NCBI RefSeq assembly: GCF_025869515.1
Contig: NZ_JAOZVR010000116.1
Location: 1-64,000 of the forward strand
Length of the DNA stretch: 64,000 bases
Direction: 5' to 3'
DNA from: Ferrovibrio sp.
GTDB lineage: Bacteria > Pseudomonadota > Alphaproteobacteria > Ferrovibrionales > Ferrovibrionaceae
The notes beneath the pieces are model-generated. The model worked only from the letters and a program-made list of their open reading frames with translations, did no database searches and was not told the origin of the DNA. Shown here in pieces: positions 1 through 8,346 of this stretch. Numbering within the stretch: position 1 is the first letter of the stretch; each line of letters opens with the position of its first letter. A program made the translations under genes and the position numbers.

Positions 1-33
1 CCATCCGAACGTTCCGACGCTCTGACAGTTGGG

Positions 34-64
34 ATGGACCCTTGGGACAAGCCCAAGGGTGACG
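34..64. repeat. Intergenic palindromic repeat (family A)
   Basis: A 9-bp perfect inverted repeat (ACCCTTGGG at 38-46, CCCAAGGGT at 52-60) flanked by ATGG on the left and GACGG on the right. It has the same layout as copies near 15.5, 24.5, 47.1 and 63.5 kb: a GC-rich stem, a 4-5 base loop, and a GTCAT/ATGAC edge. There is no T-tract, so it is not a typical intrinsic terminator. Bases 1-89 hold no gene I can support. Confidence 0.65.
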
Positions 65-89
65 GTCTATCGCCTATTTCCCCGCGCCT

Positions 90-644
90 CTATTTTTCGG
101 CTATGGCCGCGTCGATCAGCCGGAGCGCATCGGGCTGGTCCCATTCCGCTCCGCCGATCAGGCGGCCGATTTCACGGCCCTGGCGGTCGAGCAGGATGGT
201 GGTGGGCAGGCCGACGGTGCCCCAGGCGCGGCCGGATTTCATGCTGGTATCCAGCGCGGCCGGCAGGCGCCGCGCGCCGATCTCGCCGAGAAACCTCTCC
301 ACCTTGGCCCGGCCGGCGCGGTCCTGCGCCACCGGCAGCACAGTGAAGTCCGGGCCGCCGCGCAGGCCTTGCAGGCGGTCGAGCGCCGGCATTTCCTCGC
401 GGCAGGGCACGCACCAGGTGGCCCAGAGATTGAGCAGCACCACCTTGCCCTTATAGGCGTCCAGGCTGGTCGGCCTGTCCTCGGGGTCGTGGAATTCGGC
501 GGCGGCGACTGGCTTCCGCTCAGGCAAAACGCTAAATTTCCGCATCTCGCCCAGTCTAGGTAATTCCTGACGCGGGAGTTCGGCGGCAAAGGCGTTCTGC
601 GCCAGAGCCAGACCCAACACCGTCATCACCAGAAACCGTTTCAT
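90..644 (-). CDS. TlpA-family periplasmic thiol-disulfide oxidoreductase
   Basis: A 184-residue secreted thioredoxin-fold protein. Residues 1-20 form a signal peptide ending Ala-Phe-Ala. The redox motif WATWCVPC lies at 74-81, with active cysteines 78 and 81, followed by the cis-proline region GLPTT. TlpA/ResA-type proteins reduce or isomerise cysteines in the periplasm, often for cytochrome maturation; the exact partner is unknown here. I chose the ATG at 644 because it gives a clean signal peptide. Upstream in-frame ATGs at 656 and 665 would add a few residues and overlap the argH start. The gene is divergent from argH with only 19 bp between start codons. A further extension to 1094 is only antisense argH sequence. 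Confidence 0.88.
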   Translation of the reverse strand: MKRFLVMTVLGLALAQNAFAAELPRQELPRLGEMRKFSVLPERKPVAAAEFHDPEDRPTSLDAYKGKVVLLNLWATWCVPCREEMPALDRLQGLRGGPDFTVLPVAQDRAGRAKVERFLGEIGARRLPAALDTSMKSGRAWGTVGLPTTILLDRQGREIGRLIGGAEWDQPDALRLIDAAIAEK

Positions 645-663
645 ACCCGCATTCATCCCGATC

Positions 664-2115
664 ATGGCCGCACGCAAGATTTCAAATAAGAACAAGACGC
701 CCCGGAAACAAGCCAACAGCATGTGGGGCGGGCGCTTTGCCGCAGGTCCGGCGGCGATCATGACCGAGATCAACGCCTCGATCCGCTTCGACCGCAGGCT
801 GTACCGCCAGGATATCCGCGGGTCGCTGGCGCATTGCCGCATGCTGGTGCGACAGGGTCTCATTTCCGCCGCCGAGGGCAAGCGGATCCAGGCCGGACTG
901 GAGACAATTCTGCGTGAGATCGAGGCCGGCAAGTTCCGGATCGATCCGGCGCTGGAAGACATCCACATGCATGTGGAGGCGCGGCTGGCCGAACTGATCG
1001 GCAAGCCGGCCGGCCGGCTGCACACCGCGCGCTCGCGCAACGACCAGGTGGCGACCGATTTCCGTCTCTGGGTGCGCGATGCCATTGACCGCATCGATGC
1101 CGGGCTGCTCGACCTGCAGCAGACCCTGCTGCGCCGCGCCGAGGACTATGCCGCGACGGTGATGCCAGGATTTACCCACTTACAAGCCGCGCAGCCGGTC
1201 ACCTTCGGCCATCATCTGCTCGCCTATGTCGAGATGGTGGGGCGCGACCGCGGTCGCCTGAACGACGCCCGCGCCCGCCTGAACGAAAGCCCGCTGGGCG
1301 CCGCCGCATTAGCCGGCACCTCGCTGCCGATCGACCGCGAGAGCACAGCGAAGGAGCTGGGCTTCGCGCGGCCGATGGCCAATTCGCTGGATGCGGTGGC
1401 CGACCGCGACTATGCGCTGGAATTCCTCTCGGCGGCGGCGATCTGCGCCGTGCATCTGTCGCGTCTTGCCGAAGAGATCGTGATCTGGACCAGCGCCCAG
1501 TTCCGCTTCATCACGCTCAGCGATGCCTTCACCACCGGCTCGTCGATCATGCCGCAGAAGCGCAATCCCGATGCCGCCGAACTGGTGCGCGGCAAGGTGG
1601 GGCGCATCGTCGGCAGCCTGAATGCCCTTCTCATCACCATGAAGGGCCTGCCGATGACCTACGGCAAGGACATGCAGGAAGACAAGGAGCCGACGTTTGA
1701 CGCGGTCGACAGCCTGGAACTCTGCATCGCCGCCACGGCGGGCATGATCGCCGACCTGAAGGCCAATGCGGCGCGCATGCAGGAGGCCGCCGGCGAAGGC
1801 TACACCACCGCCACCGACCTGGCCGACTGGTGCGTGCGCAGGATCGACATGCCGTTCCGCCAGGCGCATCACGTCGCCGGCAGCCTGGTGAAGATCGCCG
1901 AGCAGCAGGGCAAACCGCTGGAGGCGCTGACGCTGGCCGAGATGCAGTCGGTCGAGAAACGCATCACCAAAGACATCTTCGCCGTGCTGGGCGTGCAGAA
2001 TTCGGTGAAGAGCCGCGTCTCCTATGGCGGCACCGCGCCCGGCAACGTCAGGAAGCAGGTGGCGCGCTGGCGCAGGCAGCTTGCGCAGGATGCTAAAAAG
2101 CGGGACAAAGCCTGA
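664..2115 (+). CDS. argH: Argininosuccinate lyase
   Basis: Cytosolic last step of arginine synthesis: argininosuccinate is split to arginine and fumarate. The 483-residue protein carries the fumarase/aspartase superfamily signature [10 protein letters not shown] at about 293-302, whose first serines belong to the mobile catalytic loop, and the N-terminal TARSRNDQ substrate motif. Length fits the family (about 460) plus a lysine-rich N-terminal extension of 19 residues before MWGGRF. The start could instead be the ATG at 721, which would relieve the tight spacing with the divergent tlpA-like gene. The stop codon overlaps the start of the small lipoprotein gene (TGATG), so the two are probably translationally coupled. 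Confidence 0.96.
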   Translation: MAARKISNKNKTPRKQANSMWGGRFAAGPAAIMTEINASIRFDRRLYRQDIRGSLAHCRMLVRQGLISAAEGKRIQAGLETILREIEAGKFRIDPALEDIHMHVEARLAELIGKPAGRLHTARSRNDQVATDFRLWVRDAIDRIDAGLLDLQQTLLRRAEDYAATVMPGFTHLQAAQPVTFGHHLLAYVEMVGRDRGRLNDARARLNESPLGAAALAGTSLPIDRESTAKELGFARPMANSLDAVADRDYALEFLSAAAICAVHLSRLAEEIVIWTSAQFRFITLSDAFTTGSSIMPQKRNPDAAELVRGKVGRIVGSLNALLITMKGLPMTYGKDMQEDKEPTFDAVDSLELCIAATAGMIADLKANAARMQEAAGEGYTTATDLADWCVRRIDMPFRQAHHVAGSLVKIAEQQGKPLEALTLAEMQSVEKRITKDIFAVLGVQNSVKSRVSYGGTAPGNVRKQVARWRRQLAQDAKKRDKA

Positions 2116-2264
2116 TGCGCGCCAAGGCCGCCATCCTGCTGCTGATCCTTGCCTGCACCGGCCTTGCCGCCTGCGGCCGCAAGGACGTGCCGGACTATCC
2201 GCCCGACACCGTCGACCGTCCGGGCGTCAATCCGCCGCGCCGCGACACCATCCGCTATTACTGA
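2115..2264 (+). CDS. Small LptM-like outer-membrane lipoprotein
   Basis: A 49-residue ORF in the gap between argH and lysA. It begins with a charged N-terminus, a hydrophobic stretch (residues 5-16) and a lipobox LAAC with the lipidated cysteine at 20. The mature part is only about 30 residues, Pro/Asp-rich, starting CGRKDVPDYPP. This resembles the E. coli LptM (YifL) type, whose mature part starts CGLKGPLYFPP and which helps the LptD translocon mature; E. coli yifL also sits beside a lysine-pathway gene (dapF). The start codon overlaps the argH stop (TGATG) and lysA begins 9 bp after its stop. The lipoprotein call is firm; the LptM function is by analogy only. Confidence 0.85.
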   Translation: MRAKAAILLLILACTGLAACGRKDVPDYPPDTVDRPGVNPPRRDTIRYY

Positions 2265-2273
2265 GATTCCGTC

Positions 2274-3566
2274 ATGACCGGATTGCCCTGGTTCGCCTAC
2301 CGTAACGGCGTACTGCATGCCGAAAGCGTGCCGCTCGACCATATCGCCGCCGAAGTCGGCACCCCGGCCTATGTCTACAGCACGGCGGCGCTGACCGACC
2401 GCTATACCAGCCTGGCCGAAGCCTTTGCCGGCCTGCCGGTGCTGATCGCCTATGCGATGAAGGCCAATGCCAACCTGGCCGTGCTGCGCCATTTCGGCTC
2501 GCTCGGCGCCGGCGCCGACGTGGTGTCGGCCGGCGAGCTGCAGCTCGCCATGAAGGCCGGCATCGCGCCGGGCAAGATCATCTTCGCCGGTGTGGGCAAG
2601 ACCAGGGCCGAGATGGCACTGGCGCTGAAGGCCGGCAACACCGGCATCGCGCAGTTCAATGTCGAATCGGAACCCGAGCTGGACGCATTGTCTGCGGTCG
2701 CCAGCGGCCTGGGCGTGCAGGCGCCGGTGGCGATCCGCATCAATCCCGATGTGGATGCCAAGACGCACAAGAAGATCACCACCGGCAAGGCCGAGAACAA
2801 GTTCGGCATTTCCTATCGCCGCGCCCGCGAGGTCTATGCCCATGCGGCAAAGCTGCCCGGCATCAGGATCACCGGCGTGCATGTGCATATCGGCAGCCAG
2901 CTGACCGATCTGGCGCCCTATGAGGATACCTTTGTCCGGCTGGCCGAGCTGGTGACCGCACTGCGCGCCGACGGACACGACATCCGCCGCATCGACCTGG
3001 GCGGCGGCATCGGCATCACCTATGACGACGAGACACCGCCCGATCCGCGCGACTATGCCGCCCTGGTGCGCAAATACATCGCGCCGCTCGGCTGCGAGAT
3101 CGCGCTGGAGCCGGGTCGTTATCTCGTCGGCAATGCCGGACTGCTGCTGACCGCCGTGACCTTTGTGAAGCCGGCCGAAGGCAAGTCATTCCTGATCCTC
3201 GATGCCGGCATGAACGACCTGATCCGCCCGGCGATGTATGAGGCGTTTCATCGCATCGTGCCCGTAAAAGCGCCAAATCCCGACGCCCCGGTTGCACCGG
3301 TGGATATCGTCGGCCCGGTTTGCGAGAGCGGCGACACCTTTGCCGAAGACCGCCCGATGCCGCCGGTCGATGACGGAGATTTGCTCGCCATCCTGTCGGC
3401 GGGTGCGTATAGTTCCTCCATGGCCTCGACCTACAATGCCCGGCCGCTGGCCCCGGAGGTTCTGGTTCATGGCGACAGGTTTGCCATTGTTCGGCGCCGC
3501 CCTAGCATCGATGAGATGACGGCTCTGGAGACCCAGCCGGTATGGCTCAGCGAGGCGAAGGCGTAA
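2274..3566 (+). CDS. lysA: Diaminopimelate decarboxylase
   Basis: PLP enzyme that decarboxylates meso-diaminopimelate to L-lysine. The 430-residue protein has the alanine-racemase-like barrel followed by a beta domain. The PLP lysine is Lys63 in AYAMKANAN. HVHIGSQ and the glycine-rich phosphate motif GGGIGI follow, and the catalytic cysteine is Cys350 in CESGD, followed by SAGAYSSSMAS..YN near the C-terminus. Length matches the family. It lies in the argH - lipoprotein - lysA run, and its last 25 bp overlap the start of the next ORF, a sign of coupled translation. Confidence 0.96.
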   Translation: MTGLPWFAYRNGVLHAESVPLDHIAAEVGTPAYVYSTAALTDRYTSLAEAFAGLPVLIAYAMKANANLAVLRHFGSLGAGADVVSAGELQLAMKAGIAPGKIIFAGVGKTRAEMALALKAGNTGIAQFNVESEPELDALSAVASGLGVQAPVAIRINPDVDAKTHKKITTGKAENKFGISYRRAREVYAHAAKLPGIRITGVHVHIGSQLTDLAPYEDTFVRLAELVTALRADGHDIRRIDLGGGIGITYDDETPPDPRDYAALVRKYIAPLGCEIALEPGRYLVGNAGLLLTAVTFVKPAEGKSFLILDAGMNDLIRPAMYEAFHRIVPVKAPNPDAPVAPVDIVGPVCESGDTFAEDRPMPPVDDGDLLAILSAGAYSSSMASTYNARPLAPEVLVHGDRFAIVRRRPSIDEMTALETQPVWLSEAKA

Positions 3567-6064
3567 CCACCACCGAAACTCTACCGGCCCAGTCGATGCT
3601 GGCGCCGCATGTGGAGCGTCGCCTCAGCTTTGCCCGCGCTGCCCTGTTCTGGGAGCGCTTCTGGCCGGCGCTGATGCCGGCCGCCGCCGTGCTCGCCGTT
3701 TTCCTCATTCTCGCCGGTTTCGATGTCTGGCGCTTCCTGCCGGTCTGGCTGCACTGGCTGGCGCTCGCCGGCTTTGCCGCCGCGCTCGGCGCCGCATTGT
3801 GGCATGAACTGCGGTTTCTGCGCTGGCCCGGCCGCGCCGATGCCATGCGCCGGCTGGAGCGCGTCAACCTGCTCGACCACCGGCCGCTGGAGGCCGCCGC
3901 CGATACGCTGGCCGCCGAACAGCAGGATCCGATCGCCCGCGCGCTGTGGGCCCTGCACCGCCAGCGCGCGCTCGCCCGGCTCGCCACCGTGCGCGTCGGC
4001 ACGCCGGAAGCCGGCTGGTGGCGCAAGGATGTCTGGGGCTTCCGTGCCGCGCTTGGCCTGCTGCTGATCGTGGCCTGGGCCAGCCCGGGCGAGGACCGCA
4101 GGCAGCGGCTGGCCGATACGCTCAATCCCGGCACCGCGCTGGCGCCCGGCGCCCTGCTGGCGGTGGAAGCCTGGATCACCCCGCCGCCCTATACCGGCAA
4201 GGCGCCGCTGTTCCTGACCCGCGACGGCAAACCGGTTCCGGTGGCCGCCAGCCAGCCAGCCGGTGCCACGACATTGATCGTGCCGACCGGCAGCCTGCTG
4301 AAACTGCGGCTGGCCGCGCCGCCGGCCGGCTTCAGCGTCCGCCTCGGCAAGAGCGAACAGCCGCTGCAGGCAATCGACGAGCGCAACGGCGAACTCGATC
4401 TCGCCATCGACCTGGCGCAGGGCGAGACGCCGGTGCTGAGCCTGATGCGGCGCGACAAGACGTTCGCCGAATGGCCGCTGCGGGTAATCCCGGACCGCGC
4501 GCCGCTGATCCGCTTCGCCGACGATCCCACAACCGGCAAGCGCCCCGAACTGGAGGTCGCCTTCGGCGCCGAGGACGATTACGGCGTGCAGCAGGTGCGC
4601 ATCGAGATGATGCGCGACGGCGCCGAGAAAACCGAGACGGTGGACTGGCCGACGCCGCCGGTCGGCGCCGGTGCCATCCAGGACAAGCAGAATTTCGATT
4701 TCACGTCGCATCCCTGGGCCGGGCTGCAGGTGGCGATGACGCTGGTCGCCACCGATGCCATCGGCCAGACCGGGCGCAGCGACAGCGTCACCGTAACGCT
4801 GCCGGCGCGCCGCTTCACCCACCCGGTCGCCAGGGCCATCGTGGAGCAGCGCCGCGAGCTGGCGCTGAAGCCGGGCCAGTGGCAACGCGTGGTGACCGCC
4901 CTGCGGGCCCTGAGCCTGGCGCCGGAACGCTATCGCGAGGATTACACCGCCCATCTCGGCCTGCGTCTGTCGGCCGCGCGGCTGAACCTCAACCGCCGCG
5001 CGGAGTCGGTGGCCGCCGTGCAGGACCTGCTGTGGCAGACCGCGCTGCATATCGAGGAAGGGCGCAAGACGCAGACCGACCGCGACTTCCAGGCGCTGAT
5101 GGACAAGCTGCAGGATGCGCTCGACCGCAATGCGGATGACGCGGAAATCCAGAAGCTGATGCAGGAGATGCGCGAGGCGATGAATCGCATGCTCGAGCAG
5201 ATGATGCAGGATGCGATGGAACGGCTGGCGCGCGGCGAGGAGCCGGAAGAGCTGGGCGAGGATGAGGAAGCCCTCAGCGACGAAGACATGCAGGACATGA
5301 TGGATCGCGCCGAGGACATGGCGAAGATGGGCGACCGCGACCAGGCCCGCGAGATGCTGCAGCAGATGCAGCGCATGATGGAGGCGATGAAGAACGGCCG
5401 CATCGCCAGGATGCCGGAAGGACGGCAGCAGGGGCAGCGCGGGCAGCGGGGCCAGCGCGGCCAGGGCCAGACCGGCCAGATGATGCAGGAACTGGGCGAC
5501 ATGCTGCGCCAGCAGCAGCAGTTGCTCGACCGCAGCTTCCGCCGCAGCCAGCAGTATGGCCGCGGCGACGGCCAGCAGCGCGGCGAGAACGAGGCCGATG
5601 CGCGGCAGCAGGAAGAGCTGCGCCGCAAGCTGGGCGAGATGATGAACCGGCTGGGCGAACGCGGCATGCCGCTGCCCGACCAGCTGGGCAAGGCCGACCG
5701 CGCCATGCGCGATGCGCGTGAATCCCTGCGCCGCGGCGAGCCTGGCGAGGCGATGCAGGGCCAGACCGATGCGCTGGACCAGATGCGCCAGGGCCTGAAC
5801 CAGATGCAGCAGGCGCAGCGCGGCAATCCCGACGGCCAGGCACCCTCGGCCGATGCGCGGCAGAACCAGCGCAATCAGGTGCGCGATCCATTGGGCCGCA
5901 ACACCACCGGCTACGAGAATGCCGGCGAAGCCACCCAGGTGCCCGACATGGCGCCGGTGGAACGCGCGCGGCGCATCCTGGAAGAACTGCAGCGCCGCGC
6001 CGGCAACCGCGAACGCGCGCCGCTGGAGCTGGATTACCTCGAGCGCCTGCTGCGGCGGTTCTGA
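3542..6064 (+). CDS. TIGR02302 family (DUF4175) inner-membrane protein
   Basis: An 840-residue protein matching the alphaproteobacterial TIGR02302/DUF4175 type, function unknown. The N-terminus has two transmembrane segments (about 41-61 and 65-87) and a third near 170-185. The middle is likely periplasmic. From about residue 500 the protein becomes rich in Met, Gln, Glu and Arg with predicted long helices (runs such as MQEMREAMNRM) and a low-complexity GQRGQRGQRGQ stretch near 635-650. It overlaps the lysA end by 25 bp; an internal ATG at 3596 is an alternative start. The conserved position after lysA argues for an envelope role, but no enzymatic motif is visible. Confidence 0.85.
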   Translation: MAQRGEGVTTTETLPAQSMLAPHVERRLSFARAALFWERFWPALMPAAAVLAVFLILAGFDVWRFLPVWLHWLALAGFAAALGAALWHELRFLRWPGRADAMRRLERVNLLDHRPLEAAADTLAAEQQDPIARALWALHRQRALARLATVRVGTPEAGWWRKDVWGFRAALGLLLIVAWASPGEDRRQRLADTLNPGTALAPGALLAVEAWITPPPYTGKAPLFLTRDGKPVPVAASQPAGATTLIVPTGSLLKLRLAAPPAGFSVRLGKSEQPLQAIDERNGELDLAIDLAQGETPVLSLMRRDKTFAEWPLRVIPDRAPLIRFADDPTTGKRPELEVAFGAEDDYGVQQVRIEMMRDGAEKTETVDWPTPPVGAGAIQDKQNFDFTSHPWAGLQVAMTLVATDAIGQTGRSDSVTVTLPARRFTHPVARAIVEQRRELALKPGQWQRVVTALRALSLAPERYREDYTAHLGLRLSAARLNLNRRAESVAAVQDLLWQTALHIEEGRKTQTDRDFQALMDKLQDALDRNADDAEIQKLMQEMREAMNRMLEQMMQDAMERLARGEEPEELGEDEEALSDEDMQDMMDRAEDMAKMGDRDQAREMLQQMQRMMEAMKNGRIARMPEGRQQGQRGQRGQRGQGQTGQMMQELGDMLRQQQQLLDRSFRRSQQYGRGDGQQRGENEADARQQEELRRKLGEMMNRLGERGMPLPDQLGKADRAMRDARESLRRGEPGEAMQGQTDALDQMRQGLNQMQQAQRGNPDGQAPSADARQNQRNQVRDPLGRNTTGYENAGEATQVPDMAPVERARRILEELQRRAGNRERAPLELDYLERLLRRF

Positions 6065-6105
6065 GCGCAATTCGTCACGGACACTCACCGATAGGCAGAC
6101 TGAAT

Positions 6106-6127
6106 ACTCGCTTTCGCGAGTGTGACG
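6106..6127. repeat. Palindromic repeat (family B, short)
   Basis: Stem ACTCGC (6106-6111) and GCGAGT (6116-6121) around a TTTC loop, followed by GTGACG. It is a shorter cousin of the GCTTTCGC-centred repeats at 6607 and 15561. It lies between the TIGR02302 gene and the VOC gene. Confidence 0.5.
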
Positions 6128-6138
6128 ATTTCAATAAT

Positions 6139-6540
6139 ATGCGCACCATGATCGACAGCCTCGACCATCTGGTGCTGACCGTGCGCAATATCGATGCCAC
6201 GCTGCGCTTCTACGCAGACGCACTGGGCATGCAGCCGGTGCGCTTCACGGCGAAGGACGGCACGGAGCGCGTGGCGCTCGGCTTCGGCCGGCAGAAGATC
6301 AATCTGCATCAGGCCGGCCGCGAATTCGAACCCAAGGCGGCAGCGCCGCTGCCGGGCAGCGCCGATCTGTGTTTCCTGACCGCCCAGCCGGTGGCGAAGG
6401 TGATGGCGCAGCTGCAGGCGCAGGGCATCGCCATCCTCGAGGGGCCGGTGCAGCGCACCGGCGCGACCGGACCGATCCTGTCGGTCTATATCCGCGACCC
6501 GGACGGCAACCTGATCGAAATCAGCAACAGCATAGCCTGA
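6139..6540 (+). CDS. VOC-family (glyoxalase/bleomycin-resistance fold) protein
   Basis: A 133-residue single vicinal-oxygen-chelate protein: it opens with the typical IDSLDHLVLTV motif, has FYADALGM in the first helix, and ends with the second metal-ligand strand YIRDPDGNLIEIS. The expected ligands (His near 10, Glu near 127, with INLHQ in the middle) are present, so a metal-bound dimer is likely. The substrate cannot be told; related proteins are called YwbC-like or virulence-associated VOC proteins. An alternative start is the ATG at 6148. The gene stands alone between two repeat elements. Confidence 0.85.
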   Translation: MRTMIDSLDHLVLTVRNIDATLRFYADALGMQPVRFTAKDGTERVALGFGRQKINLHQAGREFEPKAAAPLPGSADLCFLTAQPVAKVMAQLQAQGIAILEGPVQRTGATGPILSVYIRDPDGNLIEISNSIA

Positions 6541-6632
6541 TCGTCACCCCGGCCGCAGCGCAGCGGAGAGCCGGTGTCCCGTTTCGACAAGAGATAAAAA
6601 AATGGGATTCCCGCTTTCGCGGGAATGACGGC
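6541..6632. repeat. Pair of intergenic palindromic repeats (families A-like and B)
   Basis: Immediately after the VOC stop is a CACCCCGGCC...GGAGAGCCGG element, then at 6607-6626 a perfect 8-bp stem (ATTCCCGC / GCGGGAAT) around TTTC, followed by GACGG. Both end in the GTCA/TGAC signature shared by repeats elsewhere in the window. It separates convergent genes, so it may also slow transcription, but no U-tract follows. Confidence 0.6.
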
Positions 6633-6642
6633 AGGTGAAGGC

Positions 6643-7017
6643 TCAATCCGCCGGCTGGCGCGCGCCGAGCGCACGCTCCACGGCGGCATTGAGGTCGACC
6701 ATGCTGAAGGGCTTTTGCAGGATCGGCGCCAGGCTGCCGATATCGTTGGCGCGGCGGCGCGGCGGCGGCGCGTAGCCCGACATCATCAGCACCGGCAGTT
6801 TGGGATAATCGCGCGCCACCTTCAGCGACAGTTCGACGCCATCCATGTTGGGCATCGCCACATCGGTGAGCAGCAGGTCGAAGGGCATGCGGGCAAGTTT
6901 GACAACGGCTTCGGCGCCGTCGCTGACCGCAACGACATCATGCCCGCGCTGTTCGAGCACCCGCCGGATGAATTCGCGCACCGGCACTTCGTCTTCGGCG
7001 ACCAATATCCGCGCCAT
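6643..7017 (-). CDS. Single-domain response regulator, CpdR-like
   Basis: A 124-residue receiver domain with no output domain. Phosphorylation pocket: acidic Glu8/Asp9, phospho-acceptor Asp52 in LLLTDVAMP, Ser80 in MMSGY, and Lys102 in LQKPF. The sequence MARILVAEDE...[16 protein letters not shown] closely follows the Caulobacter CpdR pattern, where the unphosphorylated protein directs ClpXP to the pole for cell-cycle proteolysis. Assignment to CpdR is from remembered family features, so I leave the symbol empty. The gene is isolated, with 240 bp upstream that I could not assign to a recognised promoter. Confidence 0.82.
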   Translation of the reverse strand: MARILVAEDEVPVREFIRRVLEQRGHDVVAVSDGAEAVVKLARMPFDLLLTDVAMPNMDGVELSLKVARDYPKLPVLMMSGYAPPPRRRANDIGSLAPILQKPFSMVDLNAAVERALGARQPAD

Positions 7018-7232
7018 TCACCCTCGCCGACGGCTGCCGTGTCACAAGGCAGTTTTATGCCCGTCGACAGCCACCTGTTCTGGAATCAGCTTGGCCAAAT
7101 ACATACGCAGGCCGGCAAATATGCAGGGCCGGCATCCGCATGCGCCGGCTGTCATATTATTACCCCAGAGGGTTAAAAAAAGATACGTGCATCATGGCCC
7201 GGCCGGGCAACTGGCGGCTGCACCACCGCTGT

Positions 7233-7264
7233 CCGATCAGGGCCCGATCAGGGCCCGATCAGGG
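7233..7264. repeat. 11-bp tandem repeat, three units, over a stop codon
   Basis: Three copies of CCGATCAGGGC run head to tail at 7233-7243, 7244-7254 and 7255-7264 (the last lacks its final base). The stop codon of the minus-strand zinc-ribbon gene (7259-7261) lies inside the third copy, so the repeat spreads from coding end into the intergenic space. The rest of 7018-7258 holds a GC-rich dyad near 7128-7150 and an A-run at 7176, and no gene I can support. Confidence 0.8.
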
Positions 7265-8206
7265 TACGGGCTGGCTGGCGAAGGCGACCTCGAGGTCGGT
7301 GACCTCGTCTTTGGGGGCCGGCAGCTGCGCATTGAAGCTGAGTTTTTCGCCGGCAGCGATGGTGCCCTGCTCCAGCTTGATGGTGAAAGCGCCCAGGTCC
7401 TGGCCGTTCGCCCCGCGCATGGCGATGCGGATGGCCGGCAGGATGCGCTCCTCGCCGCCCACATTCGCCACCTCGCCCGAGACCGTGACCCTGGTCTGGC
7501 CGGCATCGAGCACGGTGGAGGATTTCAGATTGTGCAGCTCCAGCCCGAGCCACTCCGCCGCCTCGACCGGAATGCCGAGCTGTTCATACAGCTTGGCCAG
7601 CGGCGGATAGAAGGCGACCAGCTCGACGCGCTTTTCATAGCCGCCGCCGATCACGCCGCCGAGCAGGGCAAACAGCAGCAGCCAGCCGAGCCAGGCCCAG
7701 GAGCGCGGCTTTTTCGGCTTGGACGGCGGACGCTGCACGCCGGCTTCGGCCAGACGGGCGCGGCGGCGGTTGAGCGCCTCGTCGGGGTCTTCCTCGCCGG
7801 CATGGGATAGCGGCTCGTCGAGCGGCGGATGCAGCGGCGGGCGGTCCAGCTCGCGGTCGAGCAGGTCGTCGTCGAAGCCGGTGATGCGCGGCGGCGGCGG
7901 GGCCAGGTCGGGCGGGTCGAGATCCAGGTCAGGCAGCGGCGGCGGTGACGGCGGCGGCGGCGGCTTGCCGCCGGGCGGCGGCGGCGGCACCCAGTCGTCC
8001 TCGGCCGCGGCGGCCGCGGCGGCGGCCATCTGCTCCAGCACCGAGGGCACCGGCTTGGCGGCGGCCGGTTCCGGCGCGGGTTCCGGCAATGGCGCCTGCT
8101 GCCAGACATTCCGGCAGACCGAACAACGGACTTTTCGCGGCGCGGCGCCAAATGTGGGGGGGTCGACCTGGAAACGGGTCGCGCAGGCTGGGCAGGTGAG
8201 GATCAT
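7259..8206 (-). CDS. MJ0042-type zinc-ribbon protein with DUF3426-like C-terminus
   Basis: A 315-residue membrane protein. Residues 1-40 form a zinc ribbon with CPAC (Cys5, Cys8) and CSVC (Cys28, Cys31). Residues 40-165 are a long Pro/Ala/Asp-rich linker. A single transmembrane helix spans about 170-188. The C-terminal 110 residues look like a beta-sandwich DUF3426 domain, probably periplasmic. Function unknown; this type of protein regularly precedes ftsE in alphaproteobacteria, here in divergent orientation with 140 bp between. The divergent region probably holds both promoters. Confidence 0.85.
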   Translation of the reverse strand: MILTCPACATRFQVDPPTFGAAPRKVRCSVCRNVWQQAPLPEPAPEPAAAKPVPSVLEQMAAAAAAAAEDDWVPPPPPGGKPPPPPSPPPLPDLDLDPPDLAPPPPRITGFDDDLLDRELDRPPLHPPLDEPLSHAGEEDPDEALNRRRARLAEAGVQRPPSKPKKPRSWAWLGWLLLFALLGGVIGGGYEKRVELVAFYPPLAKLYEQLGIPVEAAEWLGLELHNLKSSTVLDAGQTRVTVSGEVANVGGEERILPAIRIAMRGANGQDLGAFTIKLEQGTIAAGEKLSFNAQLPAPKDEVTDLEVAFASQPVP

Positions 8207-8346
8207 GCCTGAAATCTGCCTGAAGCCAGTCCTTTTGCGTTTCCGGATGCTTTCCCTTATAGGACGGACAGGGCCGCGGAGGCAACCCTACTGCCCCGCA
8301 AGATATTGGCGCGCAAGGCGTTAAGAGAATCGGAGGAGACTCGAGC

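Noticed and set aside
3581-6088. 835-residue open frame antisense to the TIGR02302 gene
   Set aside because: Shadow of a GC-rich gene: His/Leu/Ala/Gln-rich with no motif, whereas the plus strand encodes a known family.
7233-7264. Three direct repeats as a CRISPR array
   Set aside because: Units are 11 bp with no spacers between them.
7140-7610. 156-residue plus-strand frame
   Set aside because: Mainly antisense to the zinc-ribbon gene, with Ser-rich shadow composition and no motif.
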